Part shown: piece after piece, positions 1 to 10,130 of the stretch | How the letters are laid out: each line of letters starts with the position of its first letter | Position numbering within the stretch: position 1 is the first letter of the stretch | Source: Saprospiraceae bacterium | Lineage (GTDB): Bacteria > Bacteroidota > Bacteroidia > Chitinophagales > Saprospiraceae | Direction of reading: 5' to 3' | Length of the DNA stretch: 64,000 nucleotides | Assembly: GCA_028285545.1 (NCBI GenBank) | Contig: JANQPA010000058.1 | Span: forward strand, 62,001-126,000 | Notes under the pieces: generated by a model | Database searches by the model: none | Told to the model about the DNA's origin: nothing | Seen by the model: only the letters and a program-made list of their open reading frames with translations | Program-made: the position numbers and the translations under genes

Positions 1-1
1 C

Positions 2-310
2 ATTTTAGACAGTACCCAATGCCTTTTCAGTGAAGTCGCCACTCAGGATTTGGCTGAAGAGTTGTACCCACAGCTTGAAAAGCGCCTTAAAAAAGAGATG
101 CAAACAAAAATAAAATCCACAGAATCTCACCCCATTACTTTGGGTCGTCGCATTCTTCTGCAACTTGCCTTGAGCAATTATGGGTTTGATGAGTTAAATG
201 TATTATTGCTTCAACGCCTTTCGTTTATCCTTCGAAAAGAGCAGAAAGAAGAAATACTTAGCTTTAATGACTTTCTGATTAGAGGATTCCATCTGTTTTT
301 ATTTAAATAG
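2..310 (+). CDS. Hypothetical protein, C-terminal part only
   Basis: The reading frame is open from base 2 and ends at a TAA at 308-310, so the gene begins upstream of the window. About 102 residues are visible. They are rich in Lys, Glu and Leu and look helical, with no membrane segment or known motif. A TTG at 50 could be read as a start, but the frame continues upstream without a stop, so truncation by the window edge is more likely. I do not recognise the family. The 278 bases that follow contain no gene I can support. Confidence 0.5.
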   Translation: MLDSTQCLFSEVATQDLAEELYPQLEKRLKKEMQTKIKSTESHPITLGRRILLQLALSNYGFDELNVLLLQRLSFILRKEQKEEILSFNDFLIRGFHLFLFK

Positions 311-588
311 AGTTGAATTTTTTATCACATCTGCAATCCACCTTGCATTGAACTACTGGAAGTATTTCATCAAATCCAATAAATTATCCTCAAGAATTTT
401 AGATTACTAACGCTCACCCGAAATTTCAAAAAAGTATAGGAATTTGAGTAATTCATTTACTCTCTTGGGCAACTAACACCTGTGGCTTGCCTTAAGCAAT
501 TATGCCAATAATGCGACATTATCTGGTATAGGCTTTTTATGCCCATTCATAAGGACATCGACTACTAAACAACTAAAAACAAAATATC

Positions 589-2742
589 ATGAAACTAAAA
601 TTACTAGTTATCTTTTTTAGCCTCCTTTGCTCAATATCTTTATCTGCACAGTTTGCACATTCCTATGTCCTTAATCCAAATAATCCCTGGAATTTTCATC
701 CAAGCACCATTGAAGAAGCCACTTATGTTTTGCAACCTAAAGGCTTTTTTACTCAAGTAGATATGTATCTGACCTTCTCGGGTAGAGATGCAGGTTTTGG
801 CTCAGGTGATCAGTTGGAAGTAGTTCTTGATTTTTATTTACCTGAAAAAGCAATGGTTATTGACAGCTGGTTGTGGGTAGAAGACGTAATCGTCAAGGCT
901 AAAATAATTGATAGATGGACTGCTTCAGGCATTTATGAAGAAATTGTGGGGCGGCGACAAGATCCCTCCATTTTATTTAAAAATTCAGAGACTTATTATC
1001 AACTGAGAATTTTTCCTATGTCTGGGACAGGCAGTAGGAAAGTCAAATTATCTTTTTTACTTCCAAGCGAATGGACCAATTCTGAGGTACTAACTTATAT
1101 TCCTACGGATATCTTGCAAACTTCCTCCAGGGTAGTAGAAAAGGTATCCATAAGAAATTTCCCGGAAGCTGACTGGCAAAATCTTAGTATTAGGGAATTT
1201 TCAGATAATTCTTTTAAAGTTACCAGCGATTCATTACTTGGTTCTTTTCAGGAAATTATATTGCCCTCATCAGAATTGGGTTCTGCTATTACCCTTTCAA
1301 GTCCTTCCCCATTTAAAGATGGAATTTATATCAGCAAAATGGAATCGGAAGAAGGGAAGTATTACCAAATGGCTATTTCGCCAGCAAGTGTATTTGATCT
1401 CCCAAAGACTCAATCCAGAAAATTGATGGTACTATTCGATTATACCAGTTCAAATAGCTCATTGACTCAATCCCAATTAATATCCAGTGTAAGGACTCAT
1501 CTGACTAATAACCTGACGGCTTCGGATTCCTTTAATCTTATGCTCTCCTCCCTAACCATCTCTCCATTGAGTGAAAAGTGGTTACCTGCTCATCCTTCAA
1601 TCATAGATTCGGTATTTAATAACCTTGGGACGGACCCCATTGCCAATTACAGTAGTATACCTTCCTTATTGGGAACTGCCATTCAATTTATTAATGAACA
1701 AAAATCTGGTGGCTCCATATTACTTTTCGCCAATTCGGATAATGAAGGAAATATTGACATTGCTAACCAGTTAATTTCTGACCTAAATGCCCTCATGGAG
1801 GATGTGCTTATCCCAATTAGCATTTATGATTATCAGGACAGGAGTATGCGGACTTATCGAATCAACAATCGTAGATATAGAGGTAATGAATATTTTTATG
1901 AAAACCTCACCAGGATTACTGCCGGGAATTTGGTTCGCCAATTTAGCAATCCTGCTCCATTTTCTGATAACATTGCAAGCATTATGGAATCCATATCTTC
2001 ATTTACAGGGACTTTGGATTTGTATACCACCCTGGTTGAAGGTTTTTGTTATAATCGGTTTGACATCAGTGGAAACAATGAATTGGTGAATTTAAACAAG
2101 CCGATTCTACAAATTGGGAAATTCCAAGGCAATTTTCCATTTGTAATTGAAGCCGCAGGTGAGTATGATGGTCTTCTCTTTGGTGAAAGTATAGAAATTG
2201 AAGAGTCTGAAATCATCGAATCAGATAGTTTAATTGAAGAAGTATGGGTTGGCAACTATATTCGAAACCTTGAAAAAGACATCCAAACCAACACTACCAT
2301 AGCTGAAATTATTGATAGAAGTATTCAAGAAAGGGTTTTATCGCTATATACTGCTTTTATCGCCCTGGAGCCAAGGTTGGGTGGGGAGCCTTGCCCTGAT
2401 TGTGTAGATCAAAGTGGTGGTGAAGTGACAACAGATGTAGAAGACTTGGAGAAGGACAGCCTTTTTCAAATTCAAGCATTTCCCAATCCATTTAAGGACA
2501 GAATAAGGATACAGTTAACCTCAACTAAGAAATTAGCACTCAATGATTTTCAATTTTCTATATTCAATATGTTGGGACAGGAAATCTATCGATTTAGAAA
2601 TGTCCCCTCGAATAGTAATGAAATAATGCTAGAATGGAATGCAAGTAATAATAATGGTCAAATAGTACCAGAAGGTATATATTTCTTTACCATTCAAACA
2701 CCACATCAGAGGATCAATCACAAAATAGTGAAGCTTGAGTGA
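589..2742 (+). CDS. Secreted VIT-domain protein with T9SS sorting domain
   Basis: 717 residues. A signal peptide ends near residue 21 (LSLSAQ). Residues about 60-175 resemble a vault/inter-alpha-trypsin (VIT) domain, with the typical aromatic, basic and SYYYQLRIFP-like segments. A von Willebrand A-like region follows at about 280-440 (LMVLFDYTSSNS), but its DYTSS differs from the usual DxSxS metal site. The C-terminal 80 residues carry the FPNPF...GIYFFTIQT pattern of a type A T9SS sorting domain, so the protein is probably exported and held at the surface. The surface role, perhaps adhesion, is inferred. It stands alone, and heptamer repeats begin directly after the stop codon. Confidence 0.75.
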   Translation: MKLKLLVIFFSLLCSISLSAQFAHSYVLNPNNPWNFHPSTIEEATYVLQPKGFFTQVDMYLTFSGRDAGFGSGDQLEVVLDFYLPEKAMVIDSWLWVEDVIVKAKIIDRWTASGIYEEIVGRRQDPSILFKNSETYYQLRIFPMSGTGSRKVKLSFLLPSEWTNSEVLTYIPTDILQTSSRVVEKVSIRNFPEADWQNLSIREFSDNSFKVTSDSLLGSFQEIILPSSELGSAITLSSPSPFKDGIYISKMESEEGKYYQMAISPASVFDLPKTQSRKLMVLFDYTSSNSSLTQSQLISSVRTHLTNNLTASDSFNLMLSSLTISPLSEKWLPAHPSIIDSVFNNLGTDPIANYSSIPSLLGTAIQFINEQKSGGSILLFANSDNEGNIDIANQLISDLNALMEDVLIPISIYDYQDRSMRTYRINNRRYRGNEYFYENLTRITAGNLVRQFSNPAPFSDNIASIMESISSFTGTLDLYTTLVEGFCYNRFDISGNNELVNLNKPILQIGKFQGNFPFVIEAAGEYDGLLFGESIEIEESEIIESDSLIEEVWVGNYIRNLEKDIQTNTTIAEIIDRSIQERVLSLYTAFIALEPRLGGEPCPDCVDQSGGEVTTDVEDLEKDSLFQIQAFPNPFKDRIRIQLTSTKKLALNDFQFSIFNMLGQEIYRFRNVPSNSNEIMLEWNASNNNGQIVPEGIYFFTIQTPHQRINHKIVKLE

Positions 2743-2848
2743 ATTGAATTTTGAATTTTGAATGGGTTATATTAAAGTAAATAGAAGTACATTGTATATT
2801 AAAATAACAATCTACTTCTACTTACTTCAATCTATTTCTACTTACTTC
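2743..2848. repeat. Heptamer tandem repeats and 20-bp duplication
   Basis: Directly after the stop codon come three 7-bp units (ATTGAAT, TTTGAAT, TTTGAAT; 2743-2763). A second array of TACTTCT/AAAGTAA-type units follows, in opposite orientations at about 2775-2790 and 2809-2848. The stretches 2809-2828 and 2829-2848 are a tandem 20-bp duplication with one mismatch. The facing arms could fold as a hairpin between the convergent genes. The repeats belong to the family also seen at 6.5, 15.4, 21.1, 32.5, 40.0 and 51.5 kb. Confidence 0.7.
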
Positions 2849-2860
2849 TTTTTATTAATC

Positions 2861-3250
2861 TCATCGCAATCTTGGAGCATTACCCTTAAATTTTAGACTT
2901 ACAGATTTAGGTCGGGTAAAAGATCGGCCTCCAAGTTTATCAATCTTTAGTGTCCCGGTTTTTCTGGGACCTACTTCAAGTGTACCGATTCCTCTTGCAC
3001 CTTTTCTTAGATAAGATTCCTTCTTGTTAACGGTAAATGAACCATACGAGGTAAAGGTATTTCCTTCACGTCCTCCCATTCTAATATCTACTACCCAGAA
3101 TAAAGAATCTTTATATATACCAGAAACTAGGATATCCACTTTAGCAGAGGAGTCAAAGGTATTGTTCTTTGTATCAGCAAAAGCCAATTCTTGTGCCTGA
3201 ACGTTGGTAAACATAAAAACGAAACCCAATAAGACGAATAAGTTTTTCAT
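2861..3250 (-). CDS. Small secreted hypothetical protein
   Basis: 129 residues from the ATG at 3250. Two upstream in-frame ATGs exist (3283, 3265), but 3250 gives a clean signal peptide (MKNLFVLLGFVFMFTNVQA). The mature part, about 110 residues, is basic and probably beta-rich. Its C-terminal half has many Gly, Lys and Arg residues (KSYLRKGARGIGT-like, then RSFTRPKSVSLKF). I do not recognise a family and no catalytic motif is evident. It converges with the VIT-domain gene across the heptamer repeats. A small periplasmic or outer-surface protein is the most that can be said. Confidence 0.6.
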   Translation of the reverse strand: MKNLFVLLGFVFMFTNVQAQELAFADTKNNTFDSSAKVDILVSGIYKDSLFWVVDIRMGGREGNTFTSYGSFTVNKKESYLRKGARGIGTLEVGPRKTGTLKIDKLGGRSFTRPKSVSLKFKGNAPRLR

Positions 3251-3553
3251 TTTGAAATTTTTCATTTGATAATAAAAATTCATTTGATCAGAGGCATTTC
3301 CCTGTTTAATATAATTGCAAGGTAGCGGTTTTGTAAGCTCTCCAAATCACCCTTTGGGGTGAAAGTGTTTGATTCGAAAAAAATTTGTAAGAATAAAATA
3401 ATGGGAAGTAGGAGTTAATATCAAATTAACACATGATAATTTTTCATCATTCAACTCTAAAGTACAATATTTTTCCTAAAATTTTTCAGACCATAAAAGA
3501 AACTTATATCCAACTGGTTGGTTTTCATAGTACTGATTGGAAAGAAAGCAGCA

Positions 3554-4072
3554 ATGGATCAAAATGAAGCGATAGCCTTAATTAAGGAAGGAGTCCCTCA
3601 AGATGCCCTAAATTGGGCAGACATAGGCGCAGGAAATGGCACTTTCACTCTAGCCTTAAGAGAGATTTTGCCCCAGGCAGAAATAATTGCAGTGGACAAA
3701 AACATACATGCTTTATACCGGCAACAAAGAAATACCCCTAATGCTTATCAGATTATGGAGGGAGATTTCACCAAAGAATTAGATCTACCTTTATTGGATG
3801 GAATGATAATGGCTAATGCCCTTCATTATGCAAAAGATCCTGTTAATGTACTAAAACAGTTGTTAGGTCATTTAAAGCCTCAAGGCACTTTTATATTGAT
3901 TGAGTATGATATAAAAAAGCCTGTAAAACCATGGATTCCCTACCCAATTCCTTTACGCCAATTCCAGGAAATCGCCCTAAAAGTTGGTTTGAATTCTCCA
4001 CAGCTTATTGGAATGAAACCATCTGTATATGGAAGAGGGAATATATATGCCAGTTATTCCCACAAGAAGTAA
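3554..4072 (+). CDS. Class I SAM-dependent methyltransferase
   Basis: 172 residues from the ATG at 3554; a TTG at 3518 would only add a hydrophobic stretch without homology. The SAM-binding motif I is WADIGAGNGTFTLAL at about residues 21-35. An acidic residue closes strand 2 (IIAVDKN), and motif IV-like MIMANALHYAKDP follows. This matches the methyltransf_11/25 type of Rossmann methyltransferase, although at 172 residues it is short. The substrate cannot be told from sequence. The gene is monocistronic, 72 bp upstream of the GAF-domain gene and in the same direction, so co-transcription is possible. Confidence 0.75.
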   Translation: MDQNEAIALIKEGVPQDALNWADIGAGNGTFTLALREILPQAEIIAVDKNIHALYRQQRNTPNAYQIMEGDFTKELDLPLLDGMIMANALHYAKDPVNVLKQLLGHLKPQGTFILIEYDIKKPVKPWIPYPIPLRQFQEIALKVGLNSPQLIGMKPSVYGRGNIYASYSHKK

Positions 4073-4144
4073 CATGGCCACATTAATATTTTTGGGATGA
4101 CCCATATTTTAATTAAATTGTAATAATCATCAAAGAGAGTCAAT

Positions 4145-6508
4145 ATGATGCAATCTGAAACGGATATTCCATATAAAGATTTACGGCAGGTTTTTCAAAA
4201 GGAAAAAGAATCTTTGAACGTATTTCCATATTCAACCAAAATAAGTTTTACTCCTATTTATCGTCATCTGCAAAAAATCGCCAAACGCGATGATTTTATT
4301 GACCAAAGTTTGGCAGAAGTTATCATTCAAAAGATTGAGGCCAAACCTGAATTACTCGAGTCTCCTAGCTTTGAAATGGTTCAAGAAAATACCGACATAC
4401 TGTCCAGGTTATTATCTGGGTTTTTCCCACCTCTAATTGATGAAAACCAATTTGGGTATATAGCAGCACCATTTGCCAAAATCCCTCTTTATAATAGTCA
4501 GCATTTTCAAGATTTAATCCTTACTGATGGAGTCAAAATCAATATTAATATAGAGGAGGAGGAAATCCATCGAAGGATGGTTTCTAATGCTTGTGGTTTG
4601 ATACTTGAAAAATATTATGGTCAGAGTTTTAAGCCGGTTTATCCAACCATCATTAGCATTCAGAATAGTACTACTCACCTAGAGAAGCACCTCAAGCTTA
4701 ATATAGTAAATGATTTTGTTGAGGTTGAGGCCATAAAACCCCTAAAAAAACTTACGAAAGAGCAGGTAAGAGATTTAATACTTACCCCTCTGGATCCGGA
4801 AAAATGGCTTAAACTTTTACCCCCCGAAAATTTTGAATTCAAGGGTATATTTTTTGTCCATTTTACTGATGTTACCGAGTTAGAGATTATTTCGAGGATG
4901 AAAGATAAAATGTTAGGCAAAAATCCTACTCATTTTACTAAAGATGTAGATTTTGTTCAGCACCAATTGAGATCTCTATACCAAAACGCCAACATATCTA
5001 TGGGTATGGTTAGCCTAGATCACAGTTTTGCTAACCTTGTAAATGACGTTTATCGTTTTTCCTTTTCTGCTCTCGAAGAAAAGGCAGTTAGCTTAAAACC
5101 TGAGACTATTCCTGGATCCCTGTATCATCAGGTGTGGCAAACGAAGGAATATATTGTAGTTGAAGACCTTAGTCAATTAAAAAATCCAACGGAAGTTGAA
5201 GAATTACTCATTGAGAAGGGGGTTCGCAGTATGCTGCTTTATCCTTCTACCAATCAAGATCCAAGGCTCGAACAAATTATAGAATTATATTCTAATGATA
5301 CTAAGGCTTTCAATTACGATTCATTGACTAAATTGAAAATCATTTTACCACTTATTGAAGCGGGCCTCAACAAAAAAAGAGATGAATTGGATGGTGCCAT
5401 TTCTAATATCATCCAAGATCAATTCACTAATATTGACCCAAGCGTTCACTGGAAATTTAGAGATACTGCCATTCAAACATTGAAAGGTACAGAAGGTGCT
5501 AAAGACAATTCCTTTGAAATAAAGCCAATTGTTTTCCAGGAAGTTTATCCACTCTACGGACAAGCAGATATTGTCAGCTCATCTACTCACAGAAATAAAG
5601 CCATCCAGGCTGATCTGGTGGAGAATTTGAATCTTTTGAAAGATACATTGTCACAAATTACTCCACAGTCACAAATACACCTATTAGATTATTATATCGA
5701 AAAAGTAAGCAAACTAAAGGAAGAGATCAAGGGTAGCTTTAGCCCAACGGATGAAACGAGGATAATGGATTTATTAAAATTTGACATACATCCTTGTTTG
5801 GAACAGATACAAAAAGATTCAACTTCAAAAAACAACGAGATTATTCAACAATATTTTGATCAATTGAATCCAAGCCTTGGTGTAATCTATCGATTCAGAA
5901 AAAACTTTGAGGATAGTGTAGCAATGGTAAATGAAACCATTGCTCATATCATCCAGTCAGCCGATGATGAGATGCAGGAAAGCCTCCCGCATTATTTCGA
6001 AAAATATAAAACAGATGGAGTTGAATACAACATCTATCTGGGTCAATCCATTCTCAATAAACAGCAGTTCTCGATTTACCATCTCAAAGATTTTCGCCTT
6101 TGGCAATTGATCACCATGTGTAAGGTAACCAAAGGAGTAAAAGACTTACAAAACCAACTGCCCAAAAAATTGACCACCGCCCAACTCATTTTTACCTATA
6201 GCGACCCTCTCGATATTCGCTTTAGAATGGACGAAAAACATTTTGATGTAGATGGTGCCTACAATATTAGATACGAAATCATCAAAAAACGTATTGACAA
6301 AGCCTATATAGCAGATACCGATGAACGACTCACGCAGTCTGGAAAAATTGCCATTGTTTATCTCCATGATAAAGATCGTATCGAATACCTGGATTATTTC
6401 AATTACTTACTGTCAAAAGGAATGATCACTCCTGATATTGAAGAACTAAATTTAGGTAAACTACAGGGAGTGCAGGGCTTAAAGGCCTTAAGAGTTACAG
6501 TGGCTTAA
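4145..6508 (+). CDS. Large GAF-domain-like cytoplasmic protein
   Basis: 787 residues with no signal peptide or membrane segment. The central region (about 265-400) resembles a GAF sensor domain: an amphipathic helix, then GMVSLDHSF, and further on IVVEDLSQL and VRSMLLYPS. Flanking regions are mostly helical and recall uncharacterised long 'GAF domain-containing' proteins of Bacteroidota that lack a recognisable output domain. No kinase, cyclase or phosphodiesterase motif is present. I infer a sensory or scaffold role only. Heptamer repeats begin a few bases after its stop. Confidence 0.55.
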   Translation: MMQSETDIPYKDLRQVFQKEKESLNVFPYSTKISFTPIYRHLQKIAKRDDFIDQSLAEVIIQKIEAKPELLESPSFEMVQENTDILSRLLSGFFPPLIDENQFGYIAAPFAKIPLYNSQHFQDLILTDGVKININIEEEEIHRRMVSNACGLILEKYYGQSFKPVYPTIISIQNSTTHLEKHLKLNIVNDFVEVEAIKPLKKLTKEQVRDLILTPLDPEKWLKLLPPENFEFKGIFFVHFTDVTELEIISRMKDKMLGKNPTHFTKDVDFVQHQLRSLYQNANISMGMVSLDHSFANLVNDVYRFSFSALEEKAVSLKPETIPGSLYHQVWQTKEYIVVEDLSQLKNPTEVEELLIEKGVRSMLLYPSTNQDPRLEQIIELYSNDTKAFNYDSLTKLKIILPLIEAGLNKKRDELDGAISNIIQDQFTNIDPSVHWKFRDTAIQTLKGTEGAKDNSFEIKPIVFQEVYPLYGQADIVSSSTHRNKAIQADLVENLNLLKDTLSQITPQSQIHLLDYYIEKVSKLKEEIKGSFSPTDETRIMDLLKFDIHPCLEQIQKDSTSKNNEIIQQYFDQLNPSLGVIYRFRKNFEDSVAMVNETIAHIIQSADDEMQESLPHYFEKYKTDGVEYNIYLGQSILNKQQFSIYHLKDFRLWQLITMCKVTKGVKDLQNQLPKKLTTAQLIFTYSDPLDIRFRMDEKHFDVDGAYNIRYEIIKKRIDKAYIADTDERLTQSGKIAIVYLHDKDRIEYLDYFNYLLSKGMITPDIEELNLGKLQGVQGLKALRVTVA

Positions 6509-6561
6509 TGGGAATTTTGAATGGGATTCGTCTTTCTACTTTTTACATTCTACTTTTTACA
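6509..6561. repeat. Heptamer-type repeat after stop codon
   Basis: After the TAA comes a TTTGAAT-type segment (6512-6522), then two near-identical copies of TTCTAC(T5-6)TACA at 6533-6547 and 6548-6561. These are the same units as in the arrays at 21.1 and 40.0 kb. There is no opposing arm here. Confidence 0.6.
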
Positions 6562-6655
6562 AATATGTTGACGCTTTTTTTTGGTTAGCGACAAAGGTCA
6601 TGAATATCCAATTCATTTAAATAACCTTTTTAAAAACCAAAAAAAGCAACAAACT

Positions 6656-8071
6656 ATGAGAACTTTTTATGTCAACTCCATTCAATTTGTTTTTGCCTTC
6701 TTTTTATCATTTTCTCTTATTGGATCTTTGAATGCTCAAAACGTTTTTCCGGATATTGGAAATGTGGGCATAGGAACAAAAACTCCTGTTCCCATTCTTC
6801 ATGTTAAATCTTTAAAAGAATTAATGCGTTTAGAGTCTACCAATGAATATAACATCACAAGTATTTACAATGCAAAAGGGCAGCAGGGGTATTTCGGAAC
6901 CTATACCAATATCCTGGATATGGATTTCGGAACCTCAGCCAGAAATATAAATGGTAAAGTTCATTTAGTTACTGGTGCCAAGCCGAAACTGACTGTTGTC
7001 CCCAATGGTAATGTAGGAATAGGAACCATTAATCCTGCACGCCGCCTACATTTATTAGGCAGAGGCGGAATCATGAGATTGGAAAGCAATACTGCTGACG
7101 GCTGGATCGAATTCTTTAATAAGGATGGTTATAAAGGCTATATCGGAACTTATAACGGAGATAATGATCTAGACGTAGGTACCGGAGCTGGAAATGTAGA
7201 GGGGAAATTACACCTAGTCACTAATGCCAGTCCTAAAGTTAGTGTATTGGGTAATGGAAACGTAGGAATAGGAACCACCAATCCTGCCCGTAAACTTCAC
7301 GTACTTTCTCAAAATGGAATCATGCGTTTGCAATCCGCAACTAAAGATGGCTGGTTAGAATTTTTCAATGATACAGGATACAAAGGATACATCGGAACTT
7401 ATAGCGGAGACAATGACATAGATGTCGGTACAGGAGCAGGTAACAATATCGGCAAGCTACACCTGGTCACTGCTGCAAAGCCTAAAATGACTATTCTTGC
7501 TAATGGCAATGTAGGAGTCGGAACCACTAATCCCATTGCAGATTTGCATGTAGAAGGAGACTTATTTGTCAACTCTTCCAAGGGAGGAATTGAGTATGGT
7601 TATCCTAATGCTGATCGTTTTCGCTTTAGTACTATTGGTGGTGGCGAAAACCTCCAACTACGATCCATTTCTGATGGTGGTGCTACCAAAATGGTGGCCT
7701 ATTTCCAACAAAATGGTGCAGTAGGAATCAACACAAATAACATCCCCAATGCTTATAAATTAGCCGTTGATGGCAGAATCATTTGTGAAGAATTAAAGGT
7801 TCAATTGTCTTCAAACTGGCCGGATTATGTCTTTAGCAGTGAATATCAACTGCCAAGCCTTAGTGAGGTAGAAAGCAGCATAAAAGAAAACGGACATTTA
7901 CCCGGTATTCCCTCTGCCGCTACCATTGAAGCCGAAGGTGGTATTGAGCTTGGAGAAATGCAACGCCTGATGATGGAGAAAATTGAAGAATTGACACTTT
8001 ACATGATTGATCTTAAAAAGGAGAATGAGCTTCTAAAAGATAAGGTCAATAAATTAGAAGCAGGTCAATAA
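6656..8071 (+). CDS. Secreted repeat protein, tail-fibre-like, with coiled-coil C-terminus
   Basis: 471 residues from the ATG at 6656, which gives a signal peptide ending ...GSLNAQ; an upstream in-frame start at 6581 adds a charged leader and is rejected. The body has three units of about 83 residues, each opening with NVGIGT.NPAR.LH. The repeat heads lie at 6761, 7010, 7259 and 7508, exactly 249 bp apart. The C-terminus (PDYVFSSEYQLPSL...HLPGIPS...MEKIEELTLYMI) is the usual Bacteroidota trimer-forming tail with a heptad coiled coil, like the end of S74-type fibre proteins but without a visible autoprotease site. No T9SS sorting domain is seen. It probably forms an extracellular or surface fibre. 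Confidence 0.75.
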   Translation: MRTFYVNSIQFVFAFFLSFSLIGSLNAQNVFPDIGNVGIGTKTPVPILHVKSLKELMRLESTNEYNITSIYNAKGQQGYFGTYTNILDMDFGTSARNINGKVHLVTGAKPKLTVVPNGNVGIGTINPARRLHLLGRGGIMRLESNTADGWIEFFNKDGYKGYIGTYNGDNDLDVGTGAGNVEGKLHLVTNASPKVSVLGNGNVGIGTTNPARKLHVLSQNGIMRLQSATKDGWLEFFNDTGYKGYIGTYSGDNDIDVGTGAGNNIGKLHLVTAAKPKMTILANGNVGVGTTNPIADLHVEGDLFVNSSKGGIEYGYPNADRFRFSTIGGGENLQLRSISDGGATKMVAYFQQNGAVGINTNNIPNAYKLAVDGRIICEELKVQLSSNWPDYVFSSEYQLPSLSEVESSIKENGHLPGIPSAATIEAEGGIELGEMQRLMMEKIEELTLYMIDLKKENELLKDKVNKLEAGQ

Positions 8072-8138
8072 TAATGCCATTGAAAGGAAGTAGTGCCCCC
8101 ATGCTACTTCATATTATCAATCCTTAAAATCAAAAAAA

Positions 8139-10088
8139 ATGATTGCAAGATATAACACTGCCCGCTTTAAGGCTGTGATGGCATTATTCATTGCTTTGTT
8201 AAGCTTGGTATGCCTGGAAGCACAAACTGAAAAAAGCGAAAAAAATAAAGCAGACGCCATAAAAAAAGAGGCAGAATATGTATTTACAGATGGCCGGCTG
8301 CTTAAACAAATCCAAAATCCTGTCCGTGATACAGCGCAGGAAAAATATTACCGATCATTGGTAGGAGCAGAAAAAACAAATACTCAATTTCAATTTTTTA
8401 AGGTCAATAAGACACCTTTACAAAATGATGAGCAATTTATTTTAAATCTGCCAGGCCTAAAGGAAATGTCGATTATAGCCTATGAGATCCAGGAAAAAGA
8501 TGATGGACGTATACTCTGGAAAGGAAGCACTGCTGATGGTTTAACCATTGCTAAATTCATCGTAAACGAAGATTTGGTTACAGGAAATATTCAAACACCA
8601 GAACAAATTTTCAAATTGCGTCCTTTGACTGGTGGATTGCATGTTATTGTACCAGAAAAATACAGCCCTCATAAGGATTGCGGTTATGACGGGCACCTTC
8701 CTACCAAAATGCCTAGGAAAAGGTCCAACCTTCATAATCCAGCTCCCGATGACCTGGAACCGAGAGCTAAGGCATTTAGTGAATGTAAGGTTCGTTTGAT
8801 GGTGGTCTATACCAATTCAGTTGACAATTTATCCCCAAATGTTGCAGATTTAATCGAATTGGAAATTGACAATTTTAATGACATTAATGCCAACAGTGAT
8901 GTTGATTTCAGAGTAGAACTAGCCAGGTCTATGGAGGTAAATTATACTGAAACGGATGAAGAACTTCAACATCCTGATGTAGCAAGTTGGGATGTGAGTA
9001 AGGACTTGTACAGAATATGGCATCCTAGTGATGGATGGATGGACAATGTACATACTGAAAGAAATCTTTATGACGCAGATATGGTAGTCTTTATGGTTGA
9101 CGACCTGCCAGGATATGGAGGCCTTGCTTTTAATGTGGGAGTTAATGCGGCCGATGCTTTCTGTATAATGGTGTGGGATAATGGTAACAATACTTTCACC
9201 CATGAATTTGGTCACCTGATTGGAATGTGGCATAATCCAGAAAACAGTCCTGGGCCGACAAGCTCTGTTGTACCTTTTTCCTATGGCTATGGCCATTACT
9301 GGACAGGAGCAGGCCCTAATTTCAGAACGGTGATGTCATATAGTAATCCCTGCGGTGGCTCTGGATGTCCTCGAATTATGTATTGGTCTAACCCAGATTT
9401 AGACTGGGGTCCAAACAATATCAGTCTGGGCACGGCAACTCGTGATAATGCACGGGTAGCTGTTGAACAACAAGCTACAATAGCCGGTTTTCAAAGTACG
9501 ATTAATAATAAATCGGTTTTTCAAAACACTTACATTACGAATAGGGAATCCGGAAATATAATGGCTCGATCAACCATAACGACGAGCAATAATACAGTCA
9601 GATATTATAATGGCTCTACCGGTAAATATATGGCTGGAGATGCCATTACATTTAAGCCTGGCTTTAGAGCCTATTCAGGAAGCACCTTTAGAGCCTATTT
9701 AGGTGAATGTAATAATGTTTCCGCTTTACAGCAGCTTGCTGATAATAGTGATGAAGATAATTTGCAATTTGAGGTTGAACCTTTGGCTAAGCCTGAGCAA
9801 AACGCCCCAGAGGGAGTTATTCCTTCTAGCAGTTTTGAAGTCTTTCCAAACCCAATAATTGAAAGATCGATTATCAAATATACTGTAGCAAGTAAAGCCG
9901 ATGTTGAATTAAACTTGTATGATCTGAGTAATCGCTTGTTAAAGAAAATAGTGCAGCTGCCAAATGTTGAGCGGGGTACCTATCAAACTGAGATAAGTAG
10001 TCAGGAACTACCGGCAGGAATTTATTTAGCAAGATTAATGGTAGGAGATCAAATATTTACAAAACGGATTGTGATAGCGAAGCCGTAA
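8139..10088 (+). CDS. Secreted zinc metalloprotease (metzincin) with T9SS sorting domain
   Basis: 649 residues with a signal peptide ending near residue 28 (CLEAQ). After a propeptide-like region of about 180 residues comes a reprolysin-like domain with HEFGHLIGMWH at residues 355-365. This is the full metzincin site: His355, His359 and His365 bind zinc and Glu356 is catalytic. The Met-turn is probably FRTVMSY about 45 residues later. Next is a short beta segment of the '3-coathanger' type (about 500-530; AGDAITFKPGFRAYSGSTF), then a type A sorting domain (FPNPIIERS...GIYLARLM). A secreted protease exported by T9SS and activated by propeptide removal is likely. Confidence 0.85.
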   Translation: MIARYNTARFKAVMALFIALLSLVCLEAQTEKSEKNKADAIKKEAEYVFTDGRLLKQIQNPVRDTAQEKYYRSLVGAEKTNTQFQFFKVNKTPLQNDEQFILNLPGLKEMSIIAYEIQEKDDGRILWKGSTADGLTIAKFIVNEDLVTGNIQTPEQIFKLRPLTGGLHVIVPEKYSPHKDCGYDGHLPTKMPRKRSNLHNPAPDDLEPRAKAFSECKVRLMVVYTNSVDNLSPNVADLIELEIDNFNDINANSDVDFRVELARSMEVNYTETDEELQHPDVASWDVSKDLYRIWHPSDGWMDNVHTERNLYDADMVVFMVDDLPGYGGLAFNVGVNAADAFCIMVWDNGNNTFTHEFGHLIGMWHNPENSPGPTSSVVPFSYGYGHYWTGAGPNFRTVMSYSNPCGGSGCPRIMYWSNPDLDWGPNNISLGTATRDNARVAVEQQATIAGFQSTINNKSVFQNTYITNRESGNIMARSTITTSNNTVRYYNGSTGKYMAGDAITFKPGFRAYSGSTFRAYLGECNNVSALQQLADNSDEDNLQFEVEPLAKPEQNAPEGVIPSSSFEVFPNPIIERSIIKYTVASKADVELNLYDLSNRLLKKIVQLPNVERGTYQTEISSQELPAGIYLARLMVGDQIFTKRIVIAKP

Positions 10089-10102
10089 TTTAGTAACTAA
10101 TA

Positions 10103-10130
10103 ATGGCGGGGGTTTCGACCCCCGTTATTT
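10103..10130. terminator. Bidirectional intrinsic terminator
   Basis: A 7-bp GC stem (CGGGGGT/ACCCCCG, 10107-10124) with a TTCG tetraloop sits between the convergent protease and AraC genes. A T-rich tract follows on the plus strand and A-rich bases precede it, so it could serve both genes. It overlaps the AraC stop codon. Confidence 0.8.

Noticed and set aside
3518-3553. TTG start for the methyltransferase
   Set aside because: The 12 extra residues are hydrophobic and outside the family domain; the ATG at 3554 fits better.
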